Assembly: GCA_002049455.2 (NCBI GenBank)
Contig: KV918935.1
Coordinates: 1 to 64,000, forward strand
Reading direction: 5' to 3'
Source: Porphyra umbilicalis
Taxonomy: Eukaryota > Rhodophyta > Bangiophyceae > Bangiales > Bangiaceae
Length of the DNA stretch: 64,000 nt
Below, piece by piece: positions 43,551 through 54,077 of this stretch (positions are counted from its first letter, which is position 1; each line of letters begins with the position of its first letter). The translations under genes were made by a program, and so were the position numbers. The notes beneath the pieces are model-generated. The model was given only the letters and a program-made list of their open reading frames with translations, was not told the origin of the DNA and did not search any database.

Positions 43551-44180
43551 ATGGTGCGTGTCCCAAAAATGAGACATGGCGGTTTTTTCTTTTTTTCTGG
43601 GCCCACTGGCCTTCTGCAACGGTCCGATAATGTAATGTGACCCACTCGGTCCCACTGTGCTTCCAGAACAGCCCCTGACAGTGTTAGCAGAGGCGGCACT
43701 TCCTGACGTGTCATGGGGGAAAGTGTAATTCATTGCAGTTTCGACAGGTGACGATCACGCGGCCCAATCAAATGCACAGATACTAGAGCAGGCATGTGCT
43801 GACAATTTGTGCACGAAGATAAGGGCACCACCTTACCAATAAAAACGTGAAAAAGACCCCCATGTAGCCCCCTGTGAAGAAAATATGATTAAGGACACCC
43901 CTCATCGAAGCTCCAGTTAGCACATGAGCTTTGGCGTTGCAAACCTTTAACCCCAAGAACCTGAAAAAGACTGGCTCCAAGATCGGGGCCATCTGAGAGG
44001 TCCACAGAACAGGGCCCACAGGCGGGTATTAAGGAGTTGTCAGCCAAGCACGCGTCGGGAGAGGCTCTTTCCATGGAGGCCAGTCGAGAATTTTCTCGTA
44101 CCCCACGCCGCCGGCCCCCGTGCAGTGATGTGTCAGTCCTTCAGAAAACGCGCATGTCTCATTTTTGGGACACGCACCAT
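43551..44180. mobile_element. 630-bp non-autonomous DNA element, copy 1
   Basis: Bounded by perfect 27-base terminal inverted repeats: the left end starts ATGGTGCGTGTCCCAAAAAT at 43551 and the right end ATGTCTCATTTTTGGGACAC finishes at 44180. There is no transposase frame. A second copy of identical length lies at 44349-44978. The right flank AGCAAC-ATCGCATTCTCA is shared by both copies. Confidence 0.85.
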
Positions 44181-44215
44181 AGCAACAATCGCATTCTCAT
44201 ATGAAGACGGATGAT

Positions 44216-44350
44216 ATATTGTGCTTCTCACAAAAACTGGACCTCGGTGCATCAGCTTCCGTTGCAAAATCACTATTTCATTGGCTCAGGGGGCGGTTCA
44301 TGATGCTGAAGCGGATGTTGCGGATCCAATTTTTGTGAGAAGCACAATAT
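44216..44350. mobile_element. 135-bp MITE-like foldback between the two 630-bp copies
   Basis: ATATTGTGCTTCTCACAAAA at 44216 is matched by its reverse complement ending at 44350 (about 21 bp of terminal inverted repeat). It ends exactly where the second 630-bp copy begins. Confidence 0.75.
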
Positions 44351-44978
44351 GGTGCGTGTCCCAAAAATGAGACATCGCGGTTTTTTCTTTTTTTCTCGGC
44401 CCACTGGCCTTCTGCAACGGTCCGATAATGTAATGTGACCCACTCGGTCCCACTGTGGTTCCAGAACGGCCCCTGACAGTGTTAGCGGAGGCGGCACCTC
44501 CTGACGTGTCGTGGGGTATAGTGTCATTCATTGCAGCTTCGACAGGTGACGACCACGCGCCCCAATCAAATGCACGGATACTAGAGCAGGCATGTGCTGA
44601 CAGTTCGTGCACGAAGAAAAGGGCACGACCTTACCAATAAAAACGTGAAAAAGACCCCCATGTAGCCCCCTGTGAAGAAAACACGATTTGGGACACCCCT
44701 CATCGAAGCTCCAGTTAGCACATGAGCTTTGGCGTTGCAAACCTGTAACCCCAAGAACCTGAAAAAGACTGGCTCCAAGATCGGGGCTATCTGAGAGGTC
44801 CACAGAACAGTGCCCACAGGCGGGTACTAAGGAGTTGTCAGCCAAGAACGCGTCGGGAGAGGCTCTTTCCATGGAGGCCAGTCGAGAATTTTCTCGTACC
44901 CCACCCGACCTGCCCCCGTGCAGTGATGTGTCAGTCCTTCAGAAGACGCGCATGTCTCATTTTTGGGACACGCACCAT
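44349..44978. mobile_element. 630-bp non-autonomous DNA element, copy 2
   Basis: Same length, same orientation and the same perfect 27-base terminal inverted repeats as copy 1. The interior is about 95 percent alike by eye (for example CACTGTGGTTCCAGAACGGC against CACTGTGCTTCCAGAACAGC). Confidence 0.85.
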
Positions 44979-46289
44979 AGCAACCATCGCATTCTCAGGC
45001 CCGTTCGCAGACTCGCATAACGCCTGTTCGCATAAACATAACGCCGCTCTGATTGGTCAATCACGGATCAGGCGTTATATAACGTTATGACATACGCGAG
45101 CCGCTCGCGTATGGTGCTTTGCTGAGAAATGGAGCATGCACGTTTGCGCAAACAAACATGCACACCCGACCACTGCGAGCATTGACCCGTGCTGTGGGGA
45201 GACCCATGATATTTCCAGGTGATGTGTGACATGTCAAGCATCCCGACCAGGTTCGCCGGGCCCTTGGGCCGACAACGGCTGACAAGAGCTGGAAAACTGC
45301 ACTCTGAGTGACCCGGTGGCAAGTACCTGCTGACACCCGCGGTGGTCTTTGTGAAACGATGCCAGAACATGCACGCTGACAGCCTAATCAGGACAAGACT
45401 TCTTAAGCCACCGGCCACAGCGGTGCCGTCAGGAGCGTCCCCCCTAACCGGCCCCTCATGTTTGCTTGCAGAGGCTGAATCGGCCTCCGAACATGCATAA
45501 CGTTTGAGGAGTTCTTGCAATTCTTTTCTCCGTTCGGGCCGTTCATTGGCCCTCCGAACACGTGAGCTCCGTGACCAGTAGATCGCCTTTGTTTATTGAC
45601 ATCGAGACGTGTCACTGACATTCTTTTGACCAATCACCATCGATGAAGGGTACAGCAGTGACTGGATCCAGCCCACCTGCGTTTCTTCTGGGGCACCAGA
45701 TGGCACAGGTGCGCAGTCTCTGTCTTGTGGACCGTGGAGAGCCGGCTCAAATACTGTGAAACTAGGCCGCCTGACGCAGCCAATGGGCGCGTGGTCACAT
45801 TCTTTGAACCGGTATTCTGACAGGGTTTGGGCAGTGTTCTTGACATTGAACAATGAGAAGTCATTGGCTGCATGATGAGCCCTCAGTCCCACGTCTTACG
45901 ATGTGCCAGTGGGTGGCTGTGGCTTTCGCCGGTGATGCCAGGTGCAATTGCACTTGGGACGCTATCGGTCCCCTGAAGCCAGGTGAGAGACGATCTACAG
46001 GTTATTGTGCCCCGGGAAACATCTGGCCCCATCGATTAGGCCAGATTAACTAAGAAGTGCTTCACAGACGTTGCCCGGGCACATTCTCATCACCTGGCCG
46101 GAAGCCACCTTTCCCCGGCCCGACCTCTCTATCTCTGAGTAAAATTCGGGAATAAGCTTAGAAGGAGGACTTCTCAGGTGGACTGGCGGCCGGCAAAGAC
46201 ACCCCGCATCCGGCTCAACAACTATCTGTTTGCGGTCCCCGGCTTCTGAAAAAGATGCAACCTGCCACCGCAGCATGCGCCGGCCTGCC
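44979..46289. other. Intergenic, short inverted words only
   Basis: CATAACG/CGTTATG words at 45015-45090 form small dyads. No gene is supported in the remaining sequence. Confidence 0.35.
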
Positions 46290-47010
46290 ACCACCCCGCC
46301 AGCCCCGACCACCCCGCCCCCACCAACCGGCGGTCACCCCGCCCCCACCGACCGGCGGCCACCCCGCCCCCACCGACCGGCGGCCACCCCGCCCCCACCG
46401 ACCGGCCGCCATCCCGTCCCCACCGACCAGCGGCCACCCCACCACTACGGACCAGCGGCCACCCCGCCCCCACCGACCGGCGGCCACCCCACCCCCACCG
46501 ACCGGCGGCCACTCCGCCCCTGCCGGCCTACTGCCACCCCGCCTTCACCGACGTGCTGCCATGTCGCCTGCCCCGACCTGGTGTCACCCCGCCGCGGCCG
46601 ACCGGCGATCTCCTCGACCCCACCGACCTGCCGCCACCCCGCCATCGCCGACCTGTCGGGACGCCGCCATTGCCTACCAGCCGCCGCCCCGCCCCCTCCG
46701 ACCTACCACGTCCGCGCCATCGCCTGCCTGCCGTCACCACGCTCCCACCGACCTACCACCACCCCGCCATCATCAGCCTGAGGCCACCTCGCTATCGCCT
46801 GCCTGCCGCCACCCCGACGCTGTAGACCTGTCACCGCCCCGCCATCTCCAACCTGCCACCACCTCGCCCGCTCCGACCTGCCGCCACCCTGCCGTCGCCA
46901 ACCTGCCGCCAACTCGCTATCGCGGATGTGCCGCCACCCCGTCTCGGCAGACCTGTCGCCACCCCACCGCTGCCGACCGACCTGCCACAACCCCACTGCC
47001 GCCGACCGGC
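46290..47010 (+). repeat. CCG-rich minisatellite
   Basis: Units of about 24 bases (CCACCCCGCCCCCACCGACC and variants) are regular from 46310 to about 46530 and increasingly degenerate after. All frames are open as Pro/Arg/Thr or Gly/Arg-rich shadows. Confidence 0.85.
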
Positions 47011-49600
47011 CGCGACGACCTGGACCATTTTTTGTCCTCGGTGGTGGCGCGACGGCCGTTTATTGCACTCTCTCCTGTATGGGCCGACCACGGCGCAATC
47101 TGCCTCCAACCTCGGAGCCAGCTGGTCCTGTGTGGCGCCCAGCACCGACGCCACTCGTCATCTCACAAATACACGTCTTCTTCGTCGGTCACGGCTGTTT
47201 GAATAGCTTGTCCGCAGCGCTCTTCGACCCTCTAACGCACTCGTGTGCACCGGAATGTGGAGGGGAGCACCGGCGCGGCGCAGTTGACATACCCGTCGGG
47301 ACCATTCGAACACGTTACCGGGTGCCATGTTGCGTTCGTAGGAACATAGCATATGCAGTCCAGTTACAAAATCTGCTCATTCCGTTTCTCCGATCCGTTC
47401 GTTGTACGCGCCTTCGCAGCGTCGCTTGTCCCCGTCTATTTGTTTTTGGCGAAGAGAGCCTTCTATTCCCTTTCTCTCTCTTTCTGGCCAAATCAAATTG
47501 ATCCTCGCGATCAATGACCCAGCTGACAGTAAAATCTGAGGCCCCAACCCCCCGCACCCCAAACGTTCGAATGGTCGCCGCTCTCTCGAGTGGGAAGCCA
47601 ACAAGAGCGCGCCACACGCGCGCGCGCCTGACGGCACACCGGCAGAGGGCGGTCATCACTGCCGTAAACGGCGCAGGTGCGTCCCCCCTCCTCCCCTACC
47701 ACCCAGGCGGCAGGGTGGCGGGGGGGGTGGCCCTCCCTGGCGGCATGACTCCACTGCCTGCCGGCGGCGGCTGGCCCGACGATGTGATTGATGGTGGCGG
47801 CGGCTGCGGCGGCGGCAGCGGCGGCGGCGGCGGCAGCGGCGGCAGCGGCGGCAGCGCGGGCGTCGGCGGCGGTGCGGCGACGGCGCGGGGCTCCCCCCCC
47901 CGTCGGCCGGCCGGCGCGGGACCCCGACGCTCCGCCCCCCCGCCGCCGGCGCGACGGTCGGCTGGGGGACCCCCCCCCCCGCGGAAGCGGCGGCCGCAGC
48001 GGCACGTACCGCGCGGCGGCGGCGGCGGCGCGGCGGCAGGTGGCGGCGGCGGCGGCGGGGGAGGAGGCGACGGCCGCCGCGGCCCCCGCCGCCGCGGCGG
48101 CGGCGGTGGTCAAGACCCGCCGCCCCGTCGGGGTTGTGCCCTCGAGCGGGTCAGGGGGGGCGGGGGGCGCCTGCCTCAAGGACGGGGGGGGGCGCCCCCG
48201 CGGGGGGGGGGGTGGGGGGGAAGAGGGGAGACGCGCTGCCGACGCCACAGGGCGCCGTGAAGCGGGGGGGGGGGGGGCGGGGGAGGGGGTGGCGGCGCCA
48301 AAGGGCGCCGTGACGCCGGTGGGGTGGGGTGGGGGGGAGGGGATGGCGGCGCCGGTGCCAGAGGGGGGGGGGGGAGCAGGGGGGGGGGGACCGTGTCGCC
48401 CGGGGACACGGTCTGTGGGGGCTCACCGCCACGGGGCGGCGGGTGGCGGGACGCGCGGGTGTCGCCGCCGCCGCTGCAGCCGACGGGCATCGCTCGCCCG
48501 AGCGCACGCTGCGGGTGGTGAACCCCCCGGCTTCCCCGCGCCTGCTGCTGCCGCCCACCGGCCGTCTCGGCGACGGCCCCCGCGTGTCAGGCAGCGACGG
48601 CGCCCCCCCCCCACCCCCTCATGCCCGTGGCGTCGGCGACGGCGGCGTGACCACGTCAAGCGCACGGGCATGCGGGGTGACGGCCGCGCCACGGCCGCCG
48701 CGTCATGCCGCCGCGGCCGTGCCACGAGGCGGGAAGGTGCCCCGGCAAAACAGGGACCGACGCCCGGCAGCGTCGCAACGGCCAGCGTGACGGCGGTAGT
48801 GGCGGCGGCAGCGGCGGCGGCGGCGGGCGCGTGGCAGCGGCGGCGGCCCAGACGGAGGGGCCCCTTCCCGCCGCCCCCCCGTGCCACGGTAGGTGCGCGA
48901 CGGAAACGTCACGGCCGCGACGACGCACCCACCGACGGCGTTGGCAAGCCGCCGGCGCCACGGGCGATGCGTGCCGCCGACTGGCGCCACCGGCGCCACG
49001 GGCGCCGCCCGTCGCCGCCCCGCCGCACGCGTCTGCCGCGCGTCGTCGGCGCACGCGGCGCCACGGCGATTGCGGCCGCGCGGCGGCGCCGGCGGGGACA
49101 CTGACCATCGTCGCCGCCGCACGGTCGCCGCCCGACGCGCGTCGTCGCGGGCGGGCGGGCGGGCGGGCGGGCGGGCGGGCGGGCGGGCCGCACCCCCCCC
49201 CGCTGCCGACGGCTGCTGCGACGACGCGCCCGCCGCCCGTCGGCGGTGCGGGCGGGGGCAGTCAGTCGCTTGTCGGGGATGTGCGGGCCCCCGACGCTCC
49301 CTGCGCGTGGCGCCCGACGGGCGCAGCGTCCTTCCAGCCCCCCTTGCGCGCGCGTGGCGAGCTGGTCGTGGCGCCGCCGGCAGTGCCGTCGGCAGCCACC
49401 CAACGCCACCGACGGGGTGGGCGTCGGCCACAGCGTCATCTTTCGCTCGCGGCGCTTGCCGCCACGGGCGACGCTGCGGCTGGTCGGCCGTACATCAGGG
49501 GCGGGGCGGGGGCGGACGATGGGCACGATCGCGGCGTGCCCGCCGGCCAGGTGATTGCCTTGGCGGCACGCCTAAAGTCGTTCTCATACTTTTTTCAAGT
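47011..49600. other. Very GC-rich region, no gene resolved
   Basis: Contains (GGC)n near 47795-47870, poly(G)/(C) runs at 47890-48400 and about ten GGGC units at 49148-49190. Many long Ala/Arg/Gly/Pro frames exist on both strands. None shows enough ordinary protein character for a call, although a broken gene may be hidden here. Confidence 0.3.
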
Positions 49601-49606
49601 TTTATT
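49601..49606 (-). terminator. Possible polyadenylation signal AATAAA (minus strand)
   Basis: Lies at the 3' end of paralog 1. The equivalent place beside paralog 2 (about 52900) reads AATAAC within an otherwise similar sequence, GGTCTGCAATAACACTT against GGTCTGTAATAAAACTT. Confidence 0.3.
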
Positions 49607-49609
49607 ACA

Positions 49610-52150
49610 GACCGGCCGGCGGCAGCTACGCGTGGCGGCGCTTTAGGTCCGCTTCCCCACCCGCCCTGCCCGCGCGCATGCCCCACCCGGGCGCCCGCCG
49701 GCCCGGCATGCGCGGCAGCGGCCACGGGCGCCGCTCCCCCCGGGGCGTCGACGGCGGAACCGCAGCCGCCGCAGCCACCGCCACCACGTCCGACGGCGCG
49801 CACGGAGGCTTCCCCCCCCCCCCCGGCAGCGCGGACGCCCCACATCGCCGCCGGCCGGGCGGTCACTCCCGACACCCCCCCCCCCCCCCCCCCCCACCGC
49901 CACCGACGCCACCCCGAGGCGCCAAGCGGGGTCGCTTCCCCCCCCCCCCCGCCCCCCCAGACGTCCACGGCAACCGGTTGGCCGCAACGGTGGCGGCTAC
50001 CGTCGCCTACGCCGCCGCCCAGCGCGCGACCGCGGACGCAAGCGCGCGCTTTCGCCGCCCGACTGCCGCTGCAGCCGCCGCCCGCCGCGCGGCGGCGGCG
50101 GCCGCTGCTACCACCAAGCGTGCCACGATGGCCGCCGCCGTCACGGCCGGGCGCGTGGCAGTGGCGGTGGCCGAGGTCACTGCGACAGCAGCCGCCGCCG
50201 ACGCCAAAGCTGTCGAGGCGACGGCGGACACGGCTGCAGCCGTCCCCGTCGCCGTCGCCGCCCAGGGCCGCCGCCACGGTGGGTGCCGCAGCACCCGCGC
50301 CGCCGCCGCCGCAACCGCCGTCGCCGCCGACCGCCGCGGCACGCGAGCGGCGGTGTCAGCGAGGGGCGCCGCCGGCGCCACCGCGTGGCCGGCAACCGGA
50401 AAGACGGGCGCCAACGGCGGTCACACGCCCACCGCCCCCCCCCTTTCACGGGGACGGCGGCGGCGGCCAACGACGCCCGCACGCCCGTGGCTTCATACAC
50501 CGCCTCGATACCGCCGCCAGTGACGAAACAGCCTGTTGCCGCCGCCGCCGCCGCCACCACCACGGGGGTGGCGGCCCTCCCCGGTCGCGGCGGTCGGGCG
50601 AGCGACGGGGTGGCGGCCGCCGTTGCGCCTCCCGCCCTGACGAGCGCGGTGGCGGCGGCGAGCGCAAAGACCACTGCCACCGCCTGCGGCGCCGCCAGCG
50701 CCGCGGCGGCCGCCGTCCCGGGCGGTGGCGCGTCGACCGCCCGGCTCGCGGTGGTAGCGGCCGCCGCCGCCGCCGCTGCCACGCCGAAAGCTGACAGGGT
50801 GGCGAAATCGACCGGCACCGCCGACTGGGTCAAAGCATCGCGTGGCCCGCCCTGCAGTGGAAGAGCAGAGAGCACCGCCGCCACCCGCCCGGCGGCGCCC
50901 ATCAGCCGCACGATACCGACGGCCGGCGCCACCACCGTCCGTGCCGCAGCGGCGGCGGCGGCGACCGGCGGCGGCGCGCCCGCCGCCGCCACCGCCGCCT
51001 CGACGGCTGCCCACGCGCAGGTGACGGCGGCCGCGGCGGCGGCAGCGGCCGCCGCCGCTGCCGCCACCGCTACTGCCACCAGCCGCCCCGCCGCACGCGG
51101 CAGGCGGGGTGGGGGCAGCGGCGGGGGTGGCGCAGCCCTTCCGCCATCCACGGCCGCCACAGCGGCGGCGACAGCTACGGCGGCCGTGTCCGCGGACCCC
51201 CCCTTCCCCCCACGCCATGTCCCCCCTGAGCGACAGCGTGCGGAGGGTCGCGGCCATCAGCCAGCCGGCGGCAAGGTCGCAGGCGACGCCCTCCGCCTCT
51301 TCTCCCCCCCCCCCCACCCCCACCACCCCCACCACCCCCACCGCCGCCGCCCGCCGCCGCCGTGGAATTGCACTTCGGCGGCGATGCGCCGCGCTTGCGC
51401 GCACAACACGGTGCCGCCGAGCCTGTCGGCATCGGTCTCCGCTGCCGCCGCAGCGGCGGTGGCCACGGCAAGCCCGGCCTCTACTTCGGCGGCGGCGGCG
51501 GGCTACGAGGAAGACGGCCCAGGCGGAGCGGGCGGCGGAGATGTAGACCGACGCGGTGGAGCCTGGCGGGGGGGGGGTGACTGCGGGAAGAGGCGGCGAG
51601 GACGCCAAAGGCATGGCGGTAGAAGCATTTTTGGGAAGGGAAAGTGCGGAGGGGGGGCGGATGGCGCCGTCGCCGCCGTTGTCGCCGCCGCCGCCGCCTC
51701 CGCCTCCGCCACCACCGTGGCCACGATGGCAGCAGCGGCAACCGCGGCAGCCACGGCCGCGGCGGCAGCAACGACGTGTGGCCGCTGCCGCCATCGACGG
51801 GGGGTGGCACACAGTGACATCATCCCCGCCACGACCTGTGCAGCCACCGCCATCCCCACCGCAGCCGCCACCGAAGGTTGGAGAAAGGGGGTTGGGACTC
51901 GTTTCTAGCACCCCCACCGCCGCCCCCTTCGCTACTGCCGTCGCCGACGCGGACACCGCCGCCGCAGCGCTCAACAGCCCCTCGAAGGCCCCCTCCAGAG
52001 GCTGGAACCACCGGCGCGGGGCTGGGAGGCGTGGCCGCGGGCCGAACTGGGGTCTGCTGCAGGAATGCCTCCTGTAGCGGCGGCGACGTCGGTGGCCAGG
52101 GGGAGCAGCACGCCGGCCGCTGTGGTCATCTCCGCTGCTGCCGGCGTCAT
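49610..52150 (-). CDS. Alanine-rich, hydrophobic protein, paralog 1 (frames uncertain)
   Basis: Not recognised. Hydrophobic Ala/Val segments (for example VAVGMAVAAQVVAGMMSLCA and AAVAAAIVATVV-type stretches) suggest membrane spans. Several segments match the gene at 52905-62124: LMAATLRTLSLRGDM against LTAVTLRSLSLEGDV, AQARRIAAEVQFHG against AQARRIAAKVKLRG, GVRASLAAAA against RVRASLAAAA, GRRKRALASAVA in both, and GARVGHA in both. That conservation on one strand is the main reason to call this coding. The frame changes several times at GC tracts, so limits, exons and start (ATG at 52150 is only a guess) are provisional. Confidence 0.45.
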
Positions 52151-52904
52151 ATCTGTCAAAAAGCGAGCAGTGGCGGCTGCCTCGTGGGGCGCGCCGCTCT
52201 CACCGACGCCGGTTGCACACTCTTACCAGGCGTGGGATCATCCGATCATCCACACCGCCCACCGCACAGCGTCGCCAGTGTCGACGACGGGAGGGGAGTG
52301 AGTGGGGGCAGGCTTCAGCGTCAGCGTCCGCCGCGTCTCAATCGTCTGTTTCTGTGAGGGCGCGCACCGTCTTCTTCACGACGAGCATGCGCCGCTTCGC
52401 TGGCGGCCCGCCGGCGGCACCAGGGGTGGGGCCGCCAGCGGCGCGCCGCCCCGCTGCGGGCGCCGACCGGTGAGTGGCACCCACTGTCTGGGGGGAGCTC
52501 GCCGACCAATTGGAGCGCTACGTACGGTCTGGCGCCGCCAACGGCCGGCGGCGGCGTGTGGCCAGGGGGGGGTGGGGGAGCGTGGGGGGGAGACGCTCCC
52601 CCGCGTCGAGGGTACTTCTGGTTCACCGTCGACGTCGCCCCGAGGGAGGCGCTCGCCAGTGTCTGCAGCAAGCCGACGCCCGCCCTACCCGCAGCCGCCG
52701 ACGGTAGTGGCGTGGCGGGCGAAACACCCCTCTGCGCCACGGCCAGTGGGATTACAGGCGGCATTGGCGGTGGCGGCGCTGCTGGGGCGGGGGGGCGGCG
52801 GTGTGGGCGGCGTCGGTCGGCGCCCGGGCGCACCCGCGGCGCCTCCGCCGACTGTACCGCGGGTGTGTCGACAAACATCGTACAGCACTGAAATTTTAAA
52901 AGTG
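52151..52904. other. Spacer; short minus-strand open segment
   Basis: A minus-strand segment of about 60 codons ending at 52338 closes with KRRMLVVKKTVRALTETDD, which looks like a genuine C terminus, but it has no ATG and no certain partner exon. The rest is GC-rich sequence without a clear frame. Confidence 0.3.
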
Positions 52905-53512
52905 TTATTGCAGACCTGCCGGCGGCCCCCCACCCCCCCGCCGGCAGGCGTGCCCCACCCGGGCGCCCGACGGCCCGGCGCCCGCGGCGGCGGCCACGAG
53001 CGCCCCTCCCCCCGCGACTTCGACGGTGAAAGCGCACCCGCCAAACCCGCCGCCGCCACGCCCGCCGGCGGGCACGGGGGCGCCCCCCCCCCCCCCCCGG
53101 CAGCACCGACACCTCACGCAGCCACCGGCCCGGCGGTCACCCCCACGCCCGCCCTCCCCCCCCCACACTGCCACCGACGCCACCCCCCGGCGCCGAGCGG
53201 GGTCGGTTCCCCCCCCCCCGTCCCCCCGACGGCCACAGCAACCGGTCGGCCGCAGAAGCGGCGGCGACCGCAGCCTGCGCCGCCGCCAAGTGCGCGACGG
53301 CGGATGCGAGCGCGCGCTTCCGCCGCCCGGCCGCCGCTGCGGCCGCCGCCCGCCGCGTGGTGGCGGCGGCCGCTGCCACTGCCGAGCGGCCGGCAGTCAT
53401 GGCCGCCGTCACGGGCCGGCGCGTGCCAGTGGCGGTGGCTGGGGTGGCCGCGACGGCAGACGCCGTGGTCGCCGATTCTGCCGCGGGGACGGCAGACGTG
53501 GTCGCAGCCGTC

Positions 53513-53517
53513 GCCGT
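53513..53517. repeat. Target-site duplication GCCGT (left)
   Basis: Five bases directly before the 5' LTR; identical to 60382-60386 directly after the 3' LTR, as expected for copia integration. Confidence 0.85.
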
Positions 53518-53828
53518 TGAGAGCTGGGGCCTGTACTCCCGGGCTTTGATCCGGCAGTTGATCCGGCCGTTGGATCCACGGAATTACGGGCGACACGTTG
53601 ACCAATTGTCTGCCGAGGGCAGGAGAGGGACGGGAGAGGGACGGGAGAGGGACGAGAGAGGTGCGCGGGGGGGGCGGGCCAGTGCGCGCGGGGCGGCGCG
53701 GGTCTGCCCACGGCTGGGCGCTCGGTGCTGGTGGGCGGGCGTGACCCTCTACGAGTAGATAAGAGGCGGGACGGTCGTGTCGGGAAGGACGACGACGTGG
53801 GTAGGAAGACAGAGCCTTTTATCTCACA
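53518..53828 (+). repeat. 5' LTR
   Basis: Starts TGAGAGCTGGGGCCTG and ends CTTTTATCTCACA. Contains GAGAGGGACGG repeats and a GATAAGAGGC element near 53759 that may be the promoter core. Confidence 0.93.
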
Positions 53829-53840
53829 TGGTAGCACCCT
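53829..53840 (+). other. Primer-binding site
   Basis: TGGTAGCA follows the LTR immediately. Its first eight bases complement the 3' end (UGCUACCA) of eukaryotic initiator tRNA-Met, the usual copia primer. Confidence 0.7.
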
Positions 53841-54077
53841 CTAGCGGTTCTTCTTCTTCCTCGGGCGGCGTGCTGGGTGCGCGCTGTGTTGGACGCTTGT
53901 GTGTCCAGGTCGGGCTGTTGCTCGTCTCCTCCCCTGTCCCCCTGCTTCCCCCTCTCTGACCCCTTCTTCCTCGGGCGGCGCACGGGGTGTGTGCTGCAGC
54001 GGCCGTGTGGGTTCCCCCGTCGGGTTGCCTCTCGTCTGCGCTACTTCTCCCCTCTCCTCCTCTCCCCGCTCTTTATC

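Noticed and set aside
46215-47202. Pro/Thr/Arg-rich plus frames and Gly/Trp-rich minus frames
   Set aside because: Low-complexity minisatellite translation only.
48703-49646. Plus-strand ORF with signal-like ending KSFSYFFQVLLQTGRRQL
   Set aside because: The similar stretch beside paralog 2 (VLLQTCRRPP at about 52900) shows this is the antisense of the paralogs' shared 3' sequence, not an independent gene.
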